Shown piece by piece: positions 35,329 to 44,227 of a stretch of 64,000 nt of DNA. The DNA is taken from contig JAXMCV010000002.1 of NCBI GenBank assembly GCA_046349215.1, positions 1,116,001-1,180,000 of the forward strand, read 5' to 3'. Under the pieces are notes generated by a model. It saw only the letters and a program-made list of their open reading frames with translations, searched no databases and was not told where the DNA came from. Each line of letters opens with the position of its first letter. Position 1 is the stretch's first letter. Origin of the DNA: JAJXWB01 sp046349215. Lineage in GTDB: Bacteria; Pseudomonadota; Alphaproteobacteria; Rhizobiales; Beijerinckiaceae. Both the position numbers and the translations under genes were made by a program.

Positions 35329-36180
35329 ATGCCTCGCATGGTATCGTTCTCGCAATTGCTGCAGCAGGGCGCAGGCAATGCATCGCTGTTCGTGCCGACG
35401 GCGGTTCTGCTCGGCGCGTTGCACGGACTGGAACCCGGCCATTCCAAGACGATGATGGCCGCCTTCATCATTGCGATCCGGGGCACGCTGGCGCAGGCGG
35501 TCCTTCTGGGACTGGTCGCGACCGTGTCGCATACCGCCGTCGTGTGGGCGGTCGCGCTCGCCGGGCTGCATTTCGGCGCCCAATGGAGCAACGAAACGAG
35601 CGAGCCGTATTTCCAGATGGCCTCGGCCGTCCTGATCCTGGGCGTCGCCGGCTGGATGTTCTGGCGGATGCGGCGTGATGCGCACGAGGCGCATCACGAT
35701 CGCGGGCATCATCATCACGATCACGATCACGATCACGGTCACGGTCACGGTCACGATCATGCCCACGATGCGGCCGGCCTCGCGGCGGAATACGACGATT
35801 CTCACGCCAGGGCGCATGCCGCCGATATCCAGCGACGCTTCGCCAACCGCCAGGCGACGACTGGCCAGATTATCATGTTCGGGCTGACGGGCGGCCTCGT
35901 CCCTTGCCCGGCTTCGATCACGGTGCTGCTGCTCTGCCTGCAGCTCAAGCAATTCGCGCTCGGCGCCACGCTCGTGCTCTGCTTCTCGATCGGACTCGCG
36001 GCGACAATGGTCGCCGTCGGCGCGGCGGCCGCGCTCAGCGTGCGACACGTCTCGGCGCGCTGGAGCGGCTTCGACGCGTTCGCGCGGCGCGCGCCCTATG
36101 CGTCTGTCGCGCTCATCACGCTGCTCGGCTTGTACACGTTCTGGTCGGGGTGGTCGGAACTCGCGACGCACGCCGCCTGA
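35329..36180 (+). CDS. Nickel/cobalt efflux transporter (RcnA/NicO family)
   Basis: A 283-residue inner-membrane exporter of Ni(II)/Co(II). The first helices carry ALHGLEPGHSKTM (HX4-like metal motif, about 27-39) and GLVPCPASITVLLL marks the second half. Between them a cytoplasmic loop (about 117-148) is very His/Asp-rich, for example HHHHDHDHDHGHGHGHDHAH, a metal-binding stretch typical of RcnA. No RcnR repressor gene is adjacent. It converges with the alcohol dehydrogenase gene, 3 bases away. Confidence 0.9.
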   Translation: MPRMVSFSQLLQQGAGNASLFVPTAVLLGALHGLEPGHSKTMMAAFIIAIRGTLAQAVLLGLVATVSHTAVVWAVALAGLHFGAQWSNETSEPYFQMASAVLILGVAGWMFWRMRRDAHEAHHDRGHHHHDHDHDHGHGHGHDHAHDAAGLAAEYDDSHARAHAADIQRRFANRQATTGQIIMFGLTGGLVPCPASITVLLLCLQLKQFALGATLVLCFSIGLAATMVAVGAAAALSVRHVSARWSGFDAFARRAPYASVALITLLGLYTFWSGWSELATHAA

Positions 36181-36183
36181 AAA

Positions 36184-37194
36184 TCAGGGGATCAGCACGG
36201 CCGCGCCCTGCAGCCGCCCTTCGCGCAGGTCGGCGAGAGCCTCGTTGGCCTTCGACAGCGGATAGCGCGTCACGTGCATGTCGATGCGCATCTCGCCCGA
36301 CAGCGCGAGGAACTCGCGCGCGTCTTCACGCGTGAGATTGGCGACGGAAACGACCCGGCGTTCCTCCCAGAGCAGCGCATAGGGGAATGCCGGTATGTCG
36401 CTCATGTGGATGCCGCCACAGACGACCACGCCGCCCTTGCGCAGGACCGAAAGCGCCGCCGGGACGAGTCCGCCGACAGGCGCGAAGATGATGGCGGCGT
36501 CGAGCCTTTCCGGCGGAGCCTCGTTCGAACCGCCCGCCCATTCGGCGCCGAGCGACAGTGCGAATTGTCTGGCGTCCTCGTCGCCCGGGCGCACGAAGGC
36601 GAAGATGCGGCGGCCCTGCGCGTGCGCCACCTGCGCGACGATGTGCGCCGCCGCGCCGAAGCCGTAGATGCCGATCGTTCGCGCGTCGCCCGTCATCTTC
36701 AGGCTTCGCCAGCCGATGAGACCGGCGCAGAGCAGCGGCGCCTGTTCAGCCGGATCGGCGCTTTCGGGCAGCGGGAAGCAGAAGGACGCGTCGGCTATGG
36801 CGTGCGTGGCATAGCCGCCGTCGCGCGTGTAGCCGGTGAAAAGCGGGTCGTCGCACAGGTTTTCGCGCTCCGACGCGCAATAGGGACAGCGACCGCAGGT
36901 GTGGCCGAGCCATGGCACGCCGATGCGCTGCCCGGGTTTCAGGCCGGCGACGCCGGCGCCGAGCGCATCGACGATCCCGACGATCTCGTGGCCCGGCGTG
37001 ATCGGAAGCCGCGGCTTCGTCAGTTCGCCGTCGACGACGTGGAGGTCTGTGCGGCAGATTCCGCAGGCGAGGATGCGCAGGCGAATTTCGCCGGGTCCGG
37101 GCGTGGGCAGGGGACGTGCGACCTCCCGCAGGCGCGCGCCGGGCGTCGCAAGGCTCATCGCGCGCATTCCGTTCGAATTGTGCGGTTCGCTCAT
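36184..37194 (-). CDS. Zinc-dependent alcohol dehydrogenase family protein
   Basis: A 336-residue medium-chain dehydrogenase. The catalytic zinc ligands are in CGICRTDLH (about 48-56) and GHEIVGIV; the structural zinc site is CGRCPYCASERENLC; the NAD-binding motif is IGIYGFGAAAHIV. The glycine motif has Phe-Gly-Ala-Ala instead of GxGxxG with the last glycine, typical of the AdhA-like branch. The frame is open upstream, but ATG 37194 starts the family-like region. Substrate unknown; small primary alcohols are likely. Confidence 0.87.
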   Translation of the reverse strand: MSEPHNSNGMRAMSLATPGARLREVARPLPTPGPGEIRLRILACGICRTDLHVVDGELTKPRLPITPGHEIVGIVDALGAGVAGLKPGQRIGVPWLGHTCGRCPYCASERENLCDDPLFTGYTRDGGYATHAIADASFCFPLPESADPAEQAPLLCAGLIGWRSLKMTGDARTIGIYGFGAAAHIVAQVAHAQGRRIFAFVRPGDEDARQFALSLGAEWAGGSNEAPPERLDAAIIFAPVGGLVPAALSVLRKGGVVVCGGIHMSDIPAFPYALLWEERRVVSVANLTREDAREFLALSGEMRIDMHVTRYPLSKANEALADLREGRLQGAAVLIP

Positions 37195-37267
37195 CTGGCG
37201 GCCTTTCACGACCCTTCCAGTTGCGCCGCTCGCCTCAGGCGACGCAAGGCGGCGCCGGGTCGCAGCA

Positions 37268-38365
37268 TCAGTCGTTCGATCGCTCGGGATAGAGCGAAAG
37301 GAGCCCCTGTTCGCTCGCCGCGCAAATTCCGCGCTCGGTGACGAGCGCCGTGACGAGTCGCGCCGGAGTGACGTCGAACGCGTAGTTCGCCGCGGGCGAT
37401 CCGTCTGGCGTGACCTGGACCGTCGCGATCTTTCCATCTTCGCCGAGGCCGGCGATATGCGTGACCTCGCGCGCGCTGCGCTGCTCGATGGGAATTTCCT
37501 TCACGCCGTCGCGCATGTCCCAGTCGATGGTCGAAGTCGGCATGGCCGCGTAGAACGGCACGCGATTGTCGACAGCGGCGAGCGCCTTCAGATAGGTGCC
37601 GATCTTGTTGCAGACGTCGCCGGCGCGCGTGACGCGATCCGAGCCGACGATGACGAGATCGACGAGGCCGTGCTGAATGAGATGGCCGCCGGCATTGTCC
37701 GATATCACGGTATGCGGCACGCCTTCCTTCAGCAGTTCGAAGGCGGTGAGGCTCGCCCCCTGGTTGCGCGGGCGCGTCTCGTCGACCCAGACGTGCAGGT
37801 CTACGCCCTTGCGCGCCGCCTTGTAGATCGGCGCCAGCGCCGTGCCCCAGTCGATGGTAGCGAGCCAGCCGGCATTGCAATGGGTGAGGATGTTGACGGG
37901 CCGGCCTGGAGCGCGGCGCGCGGCTTCCTCGATCAGCGCGCAACCGTGCTCGCCGATGGCCTCGCAGAAGGACACGTCTTCGTCGGCGATGGCGGCGGCT
38001 TCGCGCCAGGCGGCTTCGCGCCTCTGCGCGACGGGCGTCGCCAGAAGAAGCGCGCGCACGCGATCGAGCGACCAGCGCAGGTTGGAGGCGGTCGGGCGCG
38101 TCGCCAGAAGAATGTCGTAGGCGTTCGCGAGTTCCGCGTCGGAAGGACCTTCGATCGCCGCAAACGCGAGTCCGTAGGCGCCGGTCACGCCGATCAGCGG
38201 CGCGCCGCGCACGATCATGTCGGAGATCGCGCGAGCGGCGTCGGCGACGGATGCGAGCGCGCGGGTCTCGAAACGGTGCGGCAGCAAGGTCTGGTCGATG
38301 ACGTGAATGCGCGCGCCGTCGGAATCGGGCCAAAGGGTGCGGAAGTTCCGGCCGTCGATGCGCAT
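37268..38365 (-). CDS. mtnA: S-methyl-5-thioribose-1-phosphate isomerase
   Basis: Isomerises methylthioribose-1-phosphate to methylthioribulose-1-phosphate in methionine salvage. The 365-residue protein belongs to the eIF2B-like family: MIVRGAPLIGVTGAYGLA (about 50-67), ILTHCNAGWLAT with the catalytic Cys, and VGSDRVTRAGDVCNKIGTY with the catalytic Asp. It lies 73 bases from the alcohol dehydrogenase gene on the same strand. Other salvage genes are not in the window. Confidence 0.94.
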   Translation of the reverse strand: MRIDGRNFRTLWPDSDGARIHVIDQTLLPHRFETRALASVADAARAISDMIVRGAPLIGVTGAYGLAFAAIEGPSDAELANAYDILLATRPTASNLRWSLDRVRALLLATPVAQRREAAWREAAAIADEDVSFCEAIGEHGCALIEEAARRAPGRPVNILTHCNAGWLATIDWGTALAPIYKAARKGVDLHVWVDETRPRNQGASLTAFELLKEGVPHTVISDNAGGHLIQHGLVDLVIVGSDRVTRAGDVCNKIGTYLKALAAVDNRVPFYAAMPTSTIDWDMRDGVKEIPIEQRSAREVTHIAGLGEDGKIATVQVTPDGSPAANYAFDVTPARLVTALVTERGICAASEQGLLSLYPERSND

Positions 38366-38469
38366 CGTCGAATCCCTGAAGTCGCCGTTCCTGCGGTTCT
38401 GGCCAAGGGGCGCCGAAAAGTAAACGACGCGGGGAAGATTAACCGGACCTTAAAATCGCCGACCTAGAC

Positions 38470-39837
38470 ATGGAGGCGACCGCCCCGCTTCGGGCGCGGG
38501 GAGGGCGAACCATCAGCCTCGAGGCGACAGCTTTCGACGAAGCCGCGCATTTCGACCGGCAGCGGACGCGGCGCGCCGTCTTCTCGTCGGCCACCGGCGC
38601 GCTGCAACGCCTGTTGCAGGCGGCGAGCACGCTCGTCGTCATGCCGCTGGTCCTGCATGCGCTGGGCGCCGAGGGGTTCGGCGTGTGGGCCGCCGCGGCC
38701 TCGTTCGCATGGATGACGACCGTCTTCGACTTCGGCGTCGGGCAGGCGCTGCTGACGCGCGTCGCCCGCGCCGCCGCCCGCGGCGAGATCGCGGCGATCC
38801 GCGCCGATCTCGGCGCCGGCCTTCTGGCGACCGGCGGCCTGGCGCTGGCGGCCGCGCTGCTGGCGATCGTCGCCATACCGCTCGTCGCGTCGGACGCGAC
38901 GCGCGACGCCTATCTGATCGCCGCCCTGTGCCTCGCCGCCAATGCGCCCTGCGCGCTCGGCGCAGGCGTCTGGGCGGGCCTGCAGCGCGTCCACGTCGTC
39001 TTCGCCTGGGAAGCCTTCCAGACGATCTTCACGATGGCCGCCCTGTTCGGGGCCTCTCTCGTCACGCAGGACGTGCGCTGGTACGTGGCGGCGACGGCAG
39101 GCGGCCTGCTTGTTTCCAATGCGCTCTGCTTCGCGCATCTGCTCTTGCGCCGGCCGGATCTCGCGCCGGCGGCCTCGTGGCCCGACGCTGCCCTGTGCCG
39201 CGGGCTTCTGGCCGAGGGCGGCCCTTTCGTGGCGCTCGCCGCGGCGGCGATGCTCTGGGTCAACCTCGACACGATCGTCGCCCTGGCGCGGCTCGGCGCC
39301 GACGCGGCCGCCCAGATGGGCGTGGCCCAACGGGCCTGCGTGACCATCTACGGCCTGCTCTGGGCCGTGACGCAGCCGCTGTGGCCGGCGGTGGCGGAGG
39401 CCGCTGCGAGGGGCGATTACCCCTGGGCCCGCCGCAGCCTGGCGCGGATGGGGGGGATGGTCCTGGCGCTGATCCTCGCCGGCGATGCGATCCTGATCCT
39501 GTTCGGCCCGAAACTGATCGACATCTGGATGGGCGGCGCATTGCGATTGCCGCCCGAGGTGTTCTGGGCGATGGCCGCGTGGGCGCTCGCGCTCGGCCTC
39601 GGACGCGTGGTCGACGTCGCGCTCAACGGACTGGGCGCGGTGCGCTTCCAGGCCCGCGTGATGCTGATCTTCGGCGTGACCGCCTTCGCGATGAAACTGG
39701 TCGCCGCGCCGAACGCCGGCGTCGCCGGGATCATTGCGGCCAGCGCGCTCGCTTTCCTGCTGACGGCCGCGCCCGCCTACGTCATCTGGCTTTCCCGCTG
39801 GTCCGGCGCCGGCGGGGCGCCGGCGCGCAAAAGCTGA
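38470..39837 (+). CDS. Polysaccharide flippase-like membrane protein (MOP/Wzx superfamily)
   Basis: A 455-residue inner-membrane protein with about 12 to 14 hydrophobic helices, consistent with the polysaccharide transporter branch of the MOP superfamily. Recognisable parts are ALQRLLQAASTLVVMPLVLH (about 41-60), ALGAEGFGVWAAAASF and LNGLGAVRFQARVMLI. Such proteins flip lipid-linked oligosaccharides to the periplasm. The 38-residue N-terminus is charged. No glycosyltransferases are adjacent, so the glycan is unknown. Confidence 0.85.
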   Translation: MEATAPLRARGGRTISLEATAFDEAAHFDRQRTRRAVFSSATGALQRLLQAASTLVVMPLVLHALGAEGFGVWAAAASFAWMTTVFDFGVGQALLTRVARAAARGEIAAIRADLGAGLLATGGLALAAALLAIVAIPLVASDATRDAYLIAALCLAANAPCALGAGVWAGLQRVHVVFAWEAFQTIFTMAALFGASLVTQDVRWYVAATAGGLLVSNALCFAHLLLRRPDLAPAASWPDAALCRGLLAEGGPFVALAAAAMLWVNLDTIVALARLGADAAAQMGVAQRACVTIYGLLWAVTQPLWPAVAEAAARGDYPWARRSLARMGGMVLALILAGDAILILFGPKLIDIWMGGALRLPPEVFWAMAAWALALGLGRVVDVALNGLGAVRFQARVMLIFGVTAFAMKLVAAPNAGVAGIIAASALAFLLTAAPAYVIWLSRWSGAGGAPARKS

Positions 39838-39842
39838 CGCAA

Positions 39843-39903
39843 GCTTTTGCAGTCAGCGGCAAAAAGTCGCAAAATTAATCGAAATTAACCCGGCGACTTT
39901 TGC
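39843..39903 (+). promoter_or_regulatory. Three-part repeat able to form alternative hairpins before a TadG-like gene
   Basis: Three complementary blocks occur in the leader: GCTTTTGC (39843-39850), GCAAAAAGTCGC (39859-39870) and GCGACTTTTGC (39893-39903). The middle block can pair with either flank, giving two mutually exclusive stems. The first stem starts 6 bases past the flippase stop, and could be a weak terminator for it; the second lies 37 bases before the next start codon. The region is A+T-rich for this genome. Confidence 0.4.
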
Positions 39904-39940
39904 GCGCAACGGCATTTCTCAACTTTTCCCCCCGAAAATC

Positions 39941-41755
39941 ATGTTTGTAGTGGGGGGCTTAGTGCTCGAGATGCGAAAAATGCCGTCTCTCCGGAATGCG
40001 CAGCCGTTCAAGCGGGCGACGCGCGCGGCATCGGACTTCTGGTCCGATCGGTCGGGTTCGCCGACGATCATTTTCGCCATGAGCGCGCTGCCGGCGATCC
40101 TGCTTGTGGCCTTTGCCGCCGACTATGCGCGGCAGACGCAGAACGTCGCGACGCTTCAATCCGCCGCCGATCAGGTCGCGCTGGCGCTGACGCGCACCCT
40201 GACGACATCGACCACCGCCAATTCGCTGCGCACGCCGGCGCAGACCATGCTCAGCGCTTACGCGCAGACCAACGCGGCCATCACGCTCGGCACGCTGACT
40301 CTGTCCAACAACAATTCGCAATTGTGCCTGTCTGCGACGCAGCCCATTCCGAACACGCTGTCGTCGAAGATGCTGCGCGGCACGCCGACGGTTTCGGCGA
40401 CCAGTTGCGCCGCGGCGCAGGGCAGCGGCACGTTCGAGATCGCGCTCGTCATGGATACGACGGGTTCGATGGGCGACTACGTCAACAGCCAGACCAAGCT
40501 ATACTGGTCGCAGCAGGCGGCCAAGAGCCTGATCGCCCAGCTCAATGTGTCGGGCAAGACGCCGATGGCGACCTTCTCGGTCGTGCCGTTCTCGACCTCG
40601 GTGAATGTCGGAACCGGCTACGCCAACGCGAGCTGGATGGATACGACCGGCGCCTCATCGCAAAGCTGGCAGAATTTCCTGCGTCCGTCTGGCGCCAGCT
40701 GGCTGCCGACGTCGCGGTTTGATCTCTTCAGCAAGATGGGCGCAACCTGGGCGGGCTGTGTCGAGGAGCGCGCCGATCCCTATCTTGTGACCGACACGGC
40801 GCCGAATTCGGCGACGCCCGCCACCTTGTTCGTGCCCTATCTCTGGCCCGACGAAGGCGACGTGGACGGCAACGGTTCGGCGACGCTGCCCGGCACAACA
40901 TTCGGATACGGGCGCCGCTCGTATACTTACGATTCCTCGAACTGGGACCTCAACAGCTCGAACACACTGAACAATTATCTCTACGATTTCGGCGGATCAT
41001 GCGCTGCCTCGAACGACGCCTATGAGGCGGCCGACGTCGCCGATGCGATCTCGCAGGGCAGCGGCTGGACCAAGGTCTGCAAGTACAAGAACGTCACCGG
41101 CGTGTCGTCGTCGGTGTCGCGCAACGGACCCAATTACGCCTGCAATTCGCAGTCGCTTGTCACGCTGACGCAGGATTCGACGACGCTCAACAGCAAGATC
41201 GACGCCCTGTCCGCCGGCGGCGACACGAACCTGCTGACCGGCTTCATGTGGGGCTGGCGCACGATCTCGCCCAACGGGCCGTTCACGAGCGCCACGACCG
41301 TGCCGAAGGCCTACAACACCTACGGCAACACCAAGGTGATCGTCTTCCTGACGGACGGCATGAACACCTGGCAGCGCACGGGCTCGAACTACGGCTCCGA
41401 ATACAATGCTCTCGGCTATTTCGCGAACAACCGCCTGTCGGCCTACGGCGGCTCGACCTATCCGGCGCCGGACGGCTCGGTGAATTCGAGCGGCTCGACC
41501 ACACGCTACAACTACCGCAACCAGATGGATGCGGCGGTGCTGGCGGCCTGCACCAACGCCAAGAACGCCGGCGTGATCGTCTATACGGTCGGCTTCTCGA
41601 TCGCGGGCGCGGAAATCGACACCGCCGGCCAGAACCTGCTGCGGGCCTGCGCCACGGATTCGAGCCATTCCTTCATCGCGACCGACAGCACGAGCGTGCT
41701 GAGCTCGTTCGCGCAGATCGGCACCGGGCTCGGCAAGCTGCGCCTCGTCCAGTAG
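39941..41755 (+). CDS. TadG-like pilus assembly/VWA domain protein
   Basis: A 604-residue envelope protein. One transmembrane helix (about 42-62, IIFAMSALPAILLVAFAADY) follows a basic N-terminus, as in TadG/TadE pseudopilin-like proteins. A von Willebrand A domain starts at about 165 with an intact MIDAS motif (MDTTGSMG, Asp172) and includes KVIVFLTDGMNTW. Codon 1 at 39941 is used; in-frame ATGs at 39971 and 39980 are alternatives and none has a strong ribosome binding site. The rest of a tad locus is absent, so this is an orphan copy. Confidence 0.85.
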   Translation: MFVVGGLVLEMRKMPSLRNAQPFKRATRAASDFWSDRSGSPTIIFAMSALPAILLVAFAADYARQTQNVATLQSAADQVALALTRTLTTSTTANSLRTPAQTMLSAYAQTNAAITLGTLTLSNNNSQLCLSATQPIPNTLSSKMLRGTPTVSATSCAAAQGSGTFEIALVMDTTGSMGDYVNSQTKLYWSQQAAKSLIAQLNVSGKTPMATFSVVPFSTSVNVGTGYANASWMDTTGASSQSWQNFLRPSGASWLPTSRFDLFSKMGATWAGCVEERADPYLVTDTAPNSATPATLFVPYLWPDEGDVDGNGSATLPGTTFGYGRRSYTYDSSNWDLNSSNTLNNYLYDFGGSCAASNDAYEAADVADAISQGSGWTKVCKYKNVTGVSSSVSRNGPNYACNSQSLVTLTQDSTTLNSKIDALSAGGDTNLLTGFMWGWRTISPNGPFTSATTVPKAYNTYGNTKVIVFLTDGMNTWQRTGSNYGSEYNALGYFANNRLSAYGGSTYPAPDGSVNSSGSTTRYNYRNQMDAAVLAACTNAKNAGVIVYTVGFSIAGAEIDTAGQNLLRACATDSSHSFIATDSTSVLSSFAQIGTGLGKLRLVQ

Positions 41756-41758
41756 CGC

Positions 41759-41998
41759 TCAGCCGAAGGCGATCTTCAGCGCGGATTTCGCCTTCATCCG
41801 CGCGTGACAGCGCCGCACGAGATCCGGCGCGTCGTGGCATCCGTCACGCGCCGAGAGCACCAGGTTTTCGACGATTTCGGCCTCGTAGAGTTCGTCGGGA
41901 ACGCCCGGATGGTCTTCGTGCGCGAGCGCGTGAAACGCCGCCTGCAGGACCGTCATTTCATCGGGAAGCCAAAGGCCGTGGCGGGGAACGAGCTGCAT
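41759..41998 (-). CDS. Small soluble protein of unknown function
   Basis: A 79-residue protein starting MQLVPRHGLWLPDEM. It is rich in His, Glu and Leu (AAFHALAHEDHPGVPDELYE) and ends in a basic stretch; no family is recognised. GGGAGG lies 5 bases before ATG 41998, which strongly supports translation from there rather than from 42028. It converges with the TadG-like gene, 3 bases away. Confidence 0.6.
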   Translation of the reverse strand: MQLVPRHGLWLPDEMTVLQAAFHALAHEDHPGVPDELYEAEIVENLVLSARDGCHDAPDLVRRCHARMKAKSALKIAFG

Positions 41999-42160
41999 GA
42001 CAACCTCCCGGCATGCCGCCGGGCGCAAGCGCCACGCTCCTCCAGCGAGCCCCTGCGCCCGCGGGAAAAACTAGTCCCCGGCGGACAAGGGTCAAGCAGT
42101 CCGATCAAATTCGAGAATGACGAAAGCTGGCGCGCGCGCCGTACAGGTTGGGCGCGGAGC

Positions 42161-42198
42161 GGGGCGATCCGCCATATTCGGGGGCGGCGGATCGCCCC
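42161..42198. repeat. 13-bp perfect inverted repeat (strong hairpin)
   Basis: GGGGCGATCCGCC and its exact complement GGCGGATCGCCCC are separated by 12 bases, in the 330-base gap between the AraC-type gene and the small gene downstream of it. No T-run follows on either strand, so it is not a textbook terminator. It is the only notable structure in the gap, in which I see no gene. Confidence 0.6.
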
Positions 42199-42328
42199 TG
42201 CCGGCGACAGATCCGTATCGGCGCCGGTTTCGCAGCCTCATGTGCGGCAATCTTCGCGTCAATGACACTTGGGGACTTAAACATGACAGCGCGGGCCGAC
42301 GTTCGGGCGGCCCTCGGCGCGGCCGGAT

Positions 42329-43381
42329 TCAGCGGGGCGTTCCGCCCGGCGCGATTCTGGCCTTTCGATATGCACTGGGCGAAACGCCGTTGCGCTTGGA
42401 AAAGGCGCGGACGAAGGCGCTGGTGTCGGAATAGCTGAGCGCCAGGGCGATGCGCGCGACGCCGAGATCGGTGTGGTCGAGCAATTGCAGCGCCGTTTCA
42501 TCCCTGATGTCGCCGATCAATTGCTGGAGGTTGTATCCCTCGCTGCGCAGGCGCCGCGCCAGTTGCTGCGGCGTGAAGCCGAGAGCCGCCGCGACCCTGT
42601 CGCGTCGCACCGGCCCTTCGAAGGTCATGACGCCGATCGTGCGCCGCACACGGGCGATAAGCGGCTCCTGGCTCTTCGGATTTTCCGCGGCGAGCTTCTT
42701 CAGGAAGCGGTAGAGATCGGCGTTGGCGTCGGGATTGGCCTCTTTCAGCCGCGCCGCGGGAAAGTCGATCGCCGCCTCGTCGGCGTTGAACACGAGCTTC
42801 GCCGCGCCGAAATGCGCCCGGTAGAGCGTGAGCTCGGCCGGCGGCCGGCGCGGGAAGCGAATTTCCTCGGCCTGCAGCTTCGCTCCGCAATAGCGCTTGA
42901 GCGCGCCGAACATCTGCGCCAGCGAGCAATCCGTGACGTGATGGGCGCCTTTGAGCAGCGGTGCGACATTGGCGTATTTGACGGAGGCGACCGCGCCGTC
43001 CGATTCCAGCGCGAAACTGCCGCCCTCGTGGATCAGGTGCATCAGGGCGACGCCGTCGAGCACGCCGGTCCTCAGATCGGGCGCATTGAAAAGGAGGTAG
43101 GACGGCAGGCCGAGGTCGGCCGGCCGCATGCCGAGCAGCAGGCCGATATGGTCGCAGCCGGCCGCCTTTTCCGCTTCGACGAGAATGCGATCGAGCGCAT
43201 AGAGCGATAGCGCCCGCTCCGGGTCGTCCCAGCAGTCACCGTCGAGCCCCGCCTTCTGCATGAGCGCAGCCGGATCGAGGCCGAGAGATTTCAGGACCTC
43301 CAGAAACGCCCCGACGTTTCCTGCCCTGACGCTGGGTCCACTCAAGCGTACGCCCCCGGGAACGCCAAAGGCTCCCATCAT
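42329..43381 (-). CDS. AraC family transcriptional regulator (Arabinose_bd/OruR-like)
   Basis: A 350-residue regulator. The N-terminal part (about 20-210) is the Arabinose_bd type effector domain found in OruR/ArgR-like AraC proteins (LKSLGLDPAALMQKAGLD at the front). The C-terminal 100 residues are the double helix-turn-helix: AALGFTPQQLARRLRSEGY and GVARIALALSYSDTSAFVRA, ending KRNGVSPSAYRK. Its target is not obvious; neither neighbour is an evident metabolic operon. Confidence 0.9.
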   Translation of the reverse strand: MMGAFGVPGGVRLSGPSVRAGNVGAFLEVLKSLGLDPAALMQKAGLDGDCWDDPERALSLYALDRILVEAEKAAGCDHIGLLLGMRPADLGLPSYLLFNAPDLRTGVLDGVALMHLIHEGGSFALESDGAVASVKYANVAPLLKGAHHVTDCSLAQMFGALKRYCGAKLQAEEIRFPRRPPAELTLYRAHFGAAKLVFNADEAAIDFPAARLKEANPDANADLYRFLKKLAAENPKSQEPLIARVRRTIGVMTFEGPVRRDRVAAALGFTPQQLARRLRSEGYNLQQLIGDIRDETALQLLDHTDLGVARIALALSYSDTSAFVRAFSKRNGVSPSAYRKARIAPGGTPR

Positions 43382-43491
43382 TCCCGCCCCGTTCAGCGAG
43401 AACGAAACACGCTTCCAAGCTACAGCAGCGGACGGGAAAAATCGTTACCGGGAGGGGCAAATCCTTGACCGATCGGGACAAAATCGCCCGT

Positions 43492-43673
43492 GGCGCGCGC
43501 CGGGGGAGGCGCGCGCCAGGCCATGGAACGCAGCCGACATTAACTCGCGGCAATGTCGGAACCTCCGCGCGGTTCCGCCCGTATCCATTACCGAGACTTG
43601 AAAGCGCCCGGTCCTACCTCCCCGGAGCGCCAGACTTCAAAACCCCGGTCCTTGCGGCCGGGGTTCTTTTTTT
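43492..43673 (+). ncRNA. Candidate structured small RNA ending in a strong terminator
   Basis: This intergenic segment contains several perfect stems in a row: GGCGCGCGCC twice around GGGGGA (43492-43517), CCGACATT/AATGTCGG (43534-43559), GGAACC/GGTTCC (43558-43576, overlapping the previous stem), then the terminator at 43641-43673. No ribosome binding site with an open frame is seen. TTGACC at 43465-43470 could be a -35 box. I cannot match it to a known RNA family. The 43382-43491 stretch before it shows no gene. Confidence 0.35.
43641..43673 (+). terminator. Rho-independent terminator
   Basis: AACCCCGG pairs with CCGGGGTT around a 9-base loop, followed by CTTTTTTT on the plus strand. The minus strand ends GGTTTTG, so it may also serve the PAS gene that stops at 43688. 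No protein-coding gene on the plus strand ends just before it. Confidence 0.8.
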
Positions 43674-43687
43674 GCGGATCGGGCCGG

Positions 43688-44098
43688 TCAGAACCGCATG
43701 ATCGAGGCCAGTCCTTCGGCGCCCATCGTATCGATCTCGCGGAAAAAGGCTTCGCTCGCCAGCGGCGTCATGTCGAGATGCGCAAGCGTGATGCGTTCGC
43801 TGTCTCGGGCGCCGATGACGACGAACCACCGCTTGCGGCCATCGGGGATATGGCACGGATACCAGTGCGCGAGCGTGACGCGCCGTCCTTCGAGCAATTC
43901 GGCCAGATCGCCGATGAAACCGGGCGAAGCCTCGGAGCGGCGGCAGAGGTCGAGGTAATTGTGTCCCACGCAGCAGGACGGGTCGTCGAGGCCGTTTTCG
44001 CGTGCGAAAAGCCGCCAGCCATTGTTGACGTCGACGATGGTCCCTGCCGCGTCCAGCACGGCGATGTTCGCGTAGAAATGATTCAGGGCGCGGGACAT
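43688..44098 (-). CDS. Small PAS domain protein
   Basis: A 136-residue protein that is a single PAS-like sensor (FYANIAVLDAAGTIVDVNNG, then FARENGLDDPSCCVGHNYLD). No output domain is present. The CCVGHNYLDLCRR segment has cysteines that could matter for sensing. It may be a free-standing receptor that contacts a kinase encoded elsewhere. A bidirectional terminator lies directly downstream. Confidence 0.68.
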   Translation of the reverse strand: MSRALNHFYANIAVLDAAGTIVDVNNGWRLFARENGLDDPSCCVGHNYLDLCRRSEASPGFIGDLAELLEGRRVTLAHWYPCHIPDGRKRWFVVIGARDSERITLAHLDMTPLASEAFFREIDTMGAEGLASIMRF

Positions 44099-44227
44099 GT
44101 CGTGACGATCATATGCGTTTCGAGCGACTTATAAGCGCATTTGCACGCTGTGGACATGAAGAAGCGCGCGAGGCTGCGCGCGCCGCGGCCGGGCCAGCGC
44201 GCCTGCCGCGACGTCGCAGCCCTGCGT

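Noticed and set aside
42283..42438. Possible small plus-strand gene beginning MTARADVRAALGAAG
   Set aside because: It runs antisense into the AraC gene's C-terminal coding part, has no good ribosome binding site, and its later part is Arg-rich shadow sequence.
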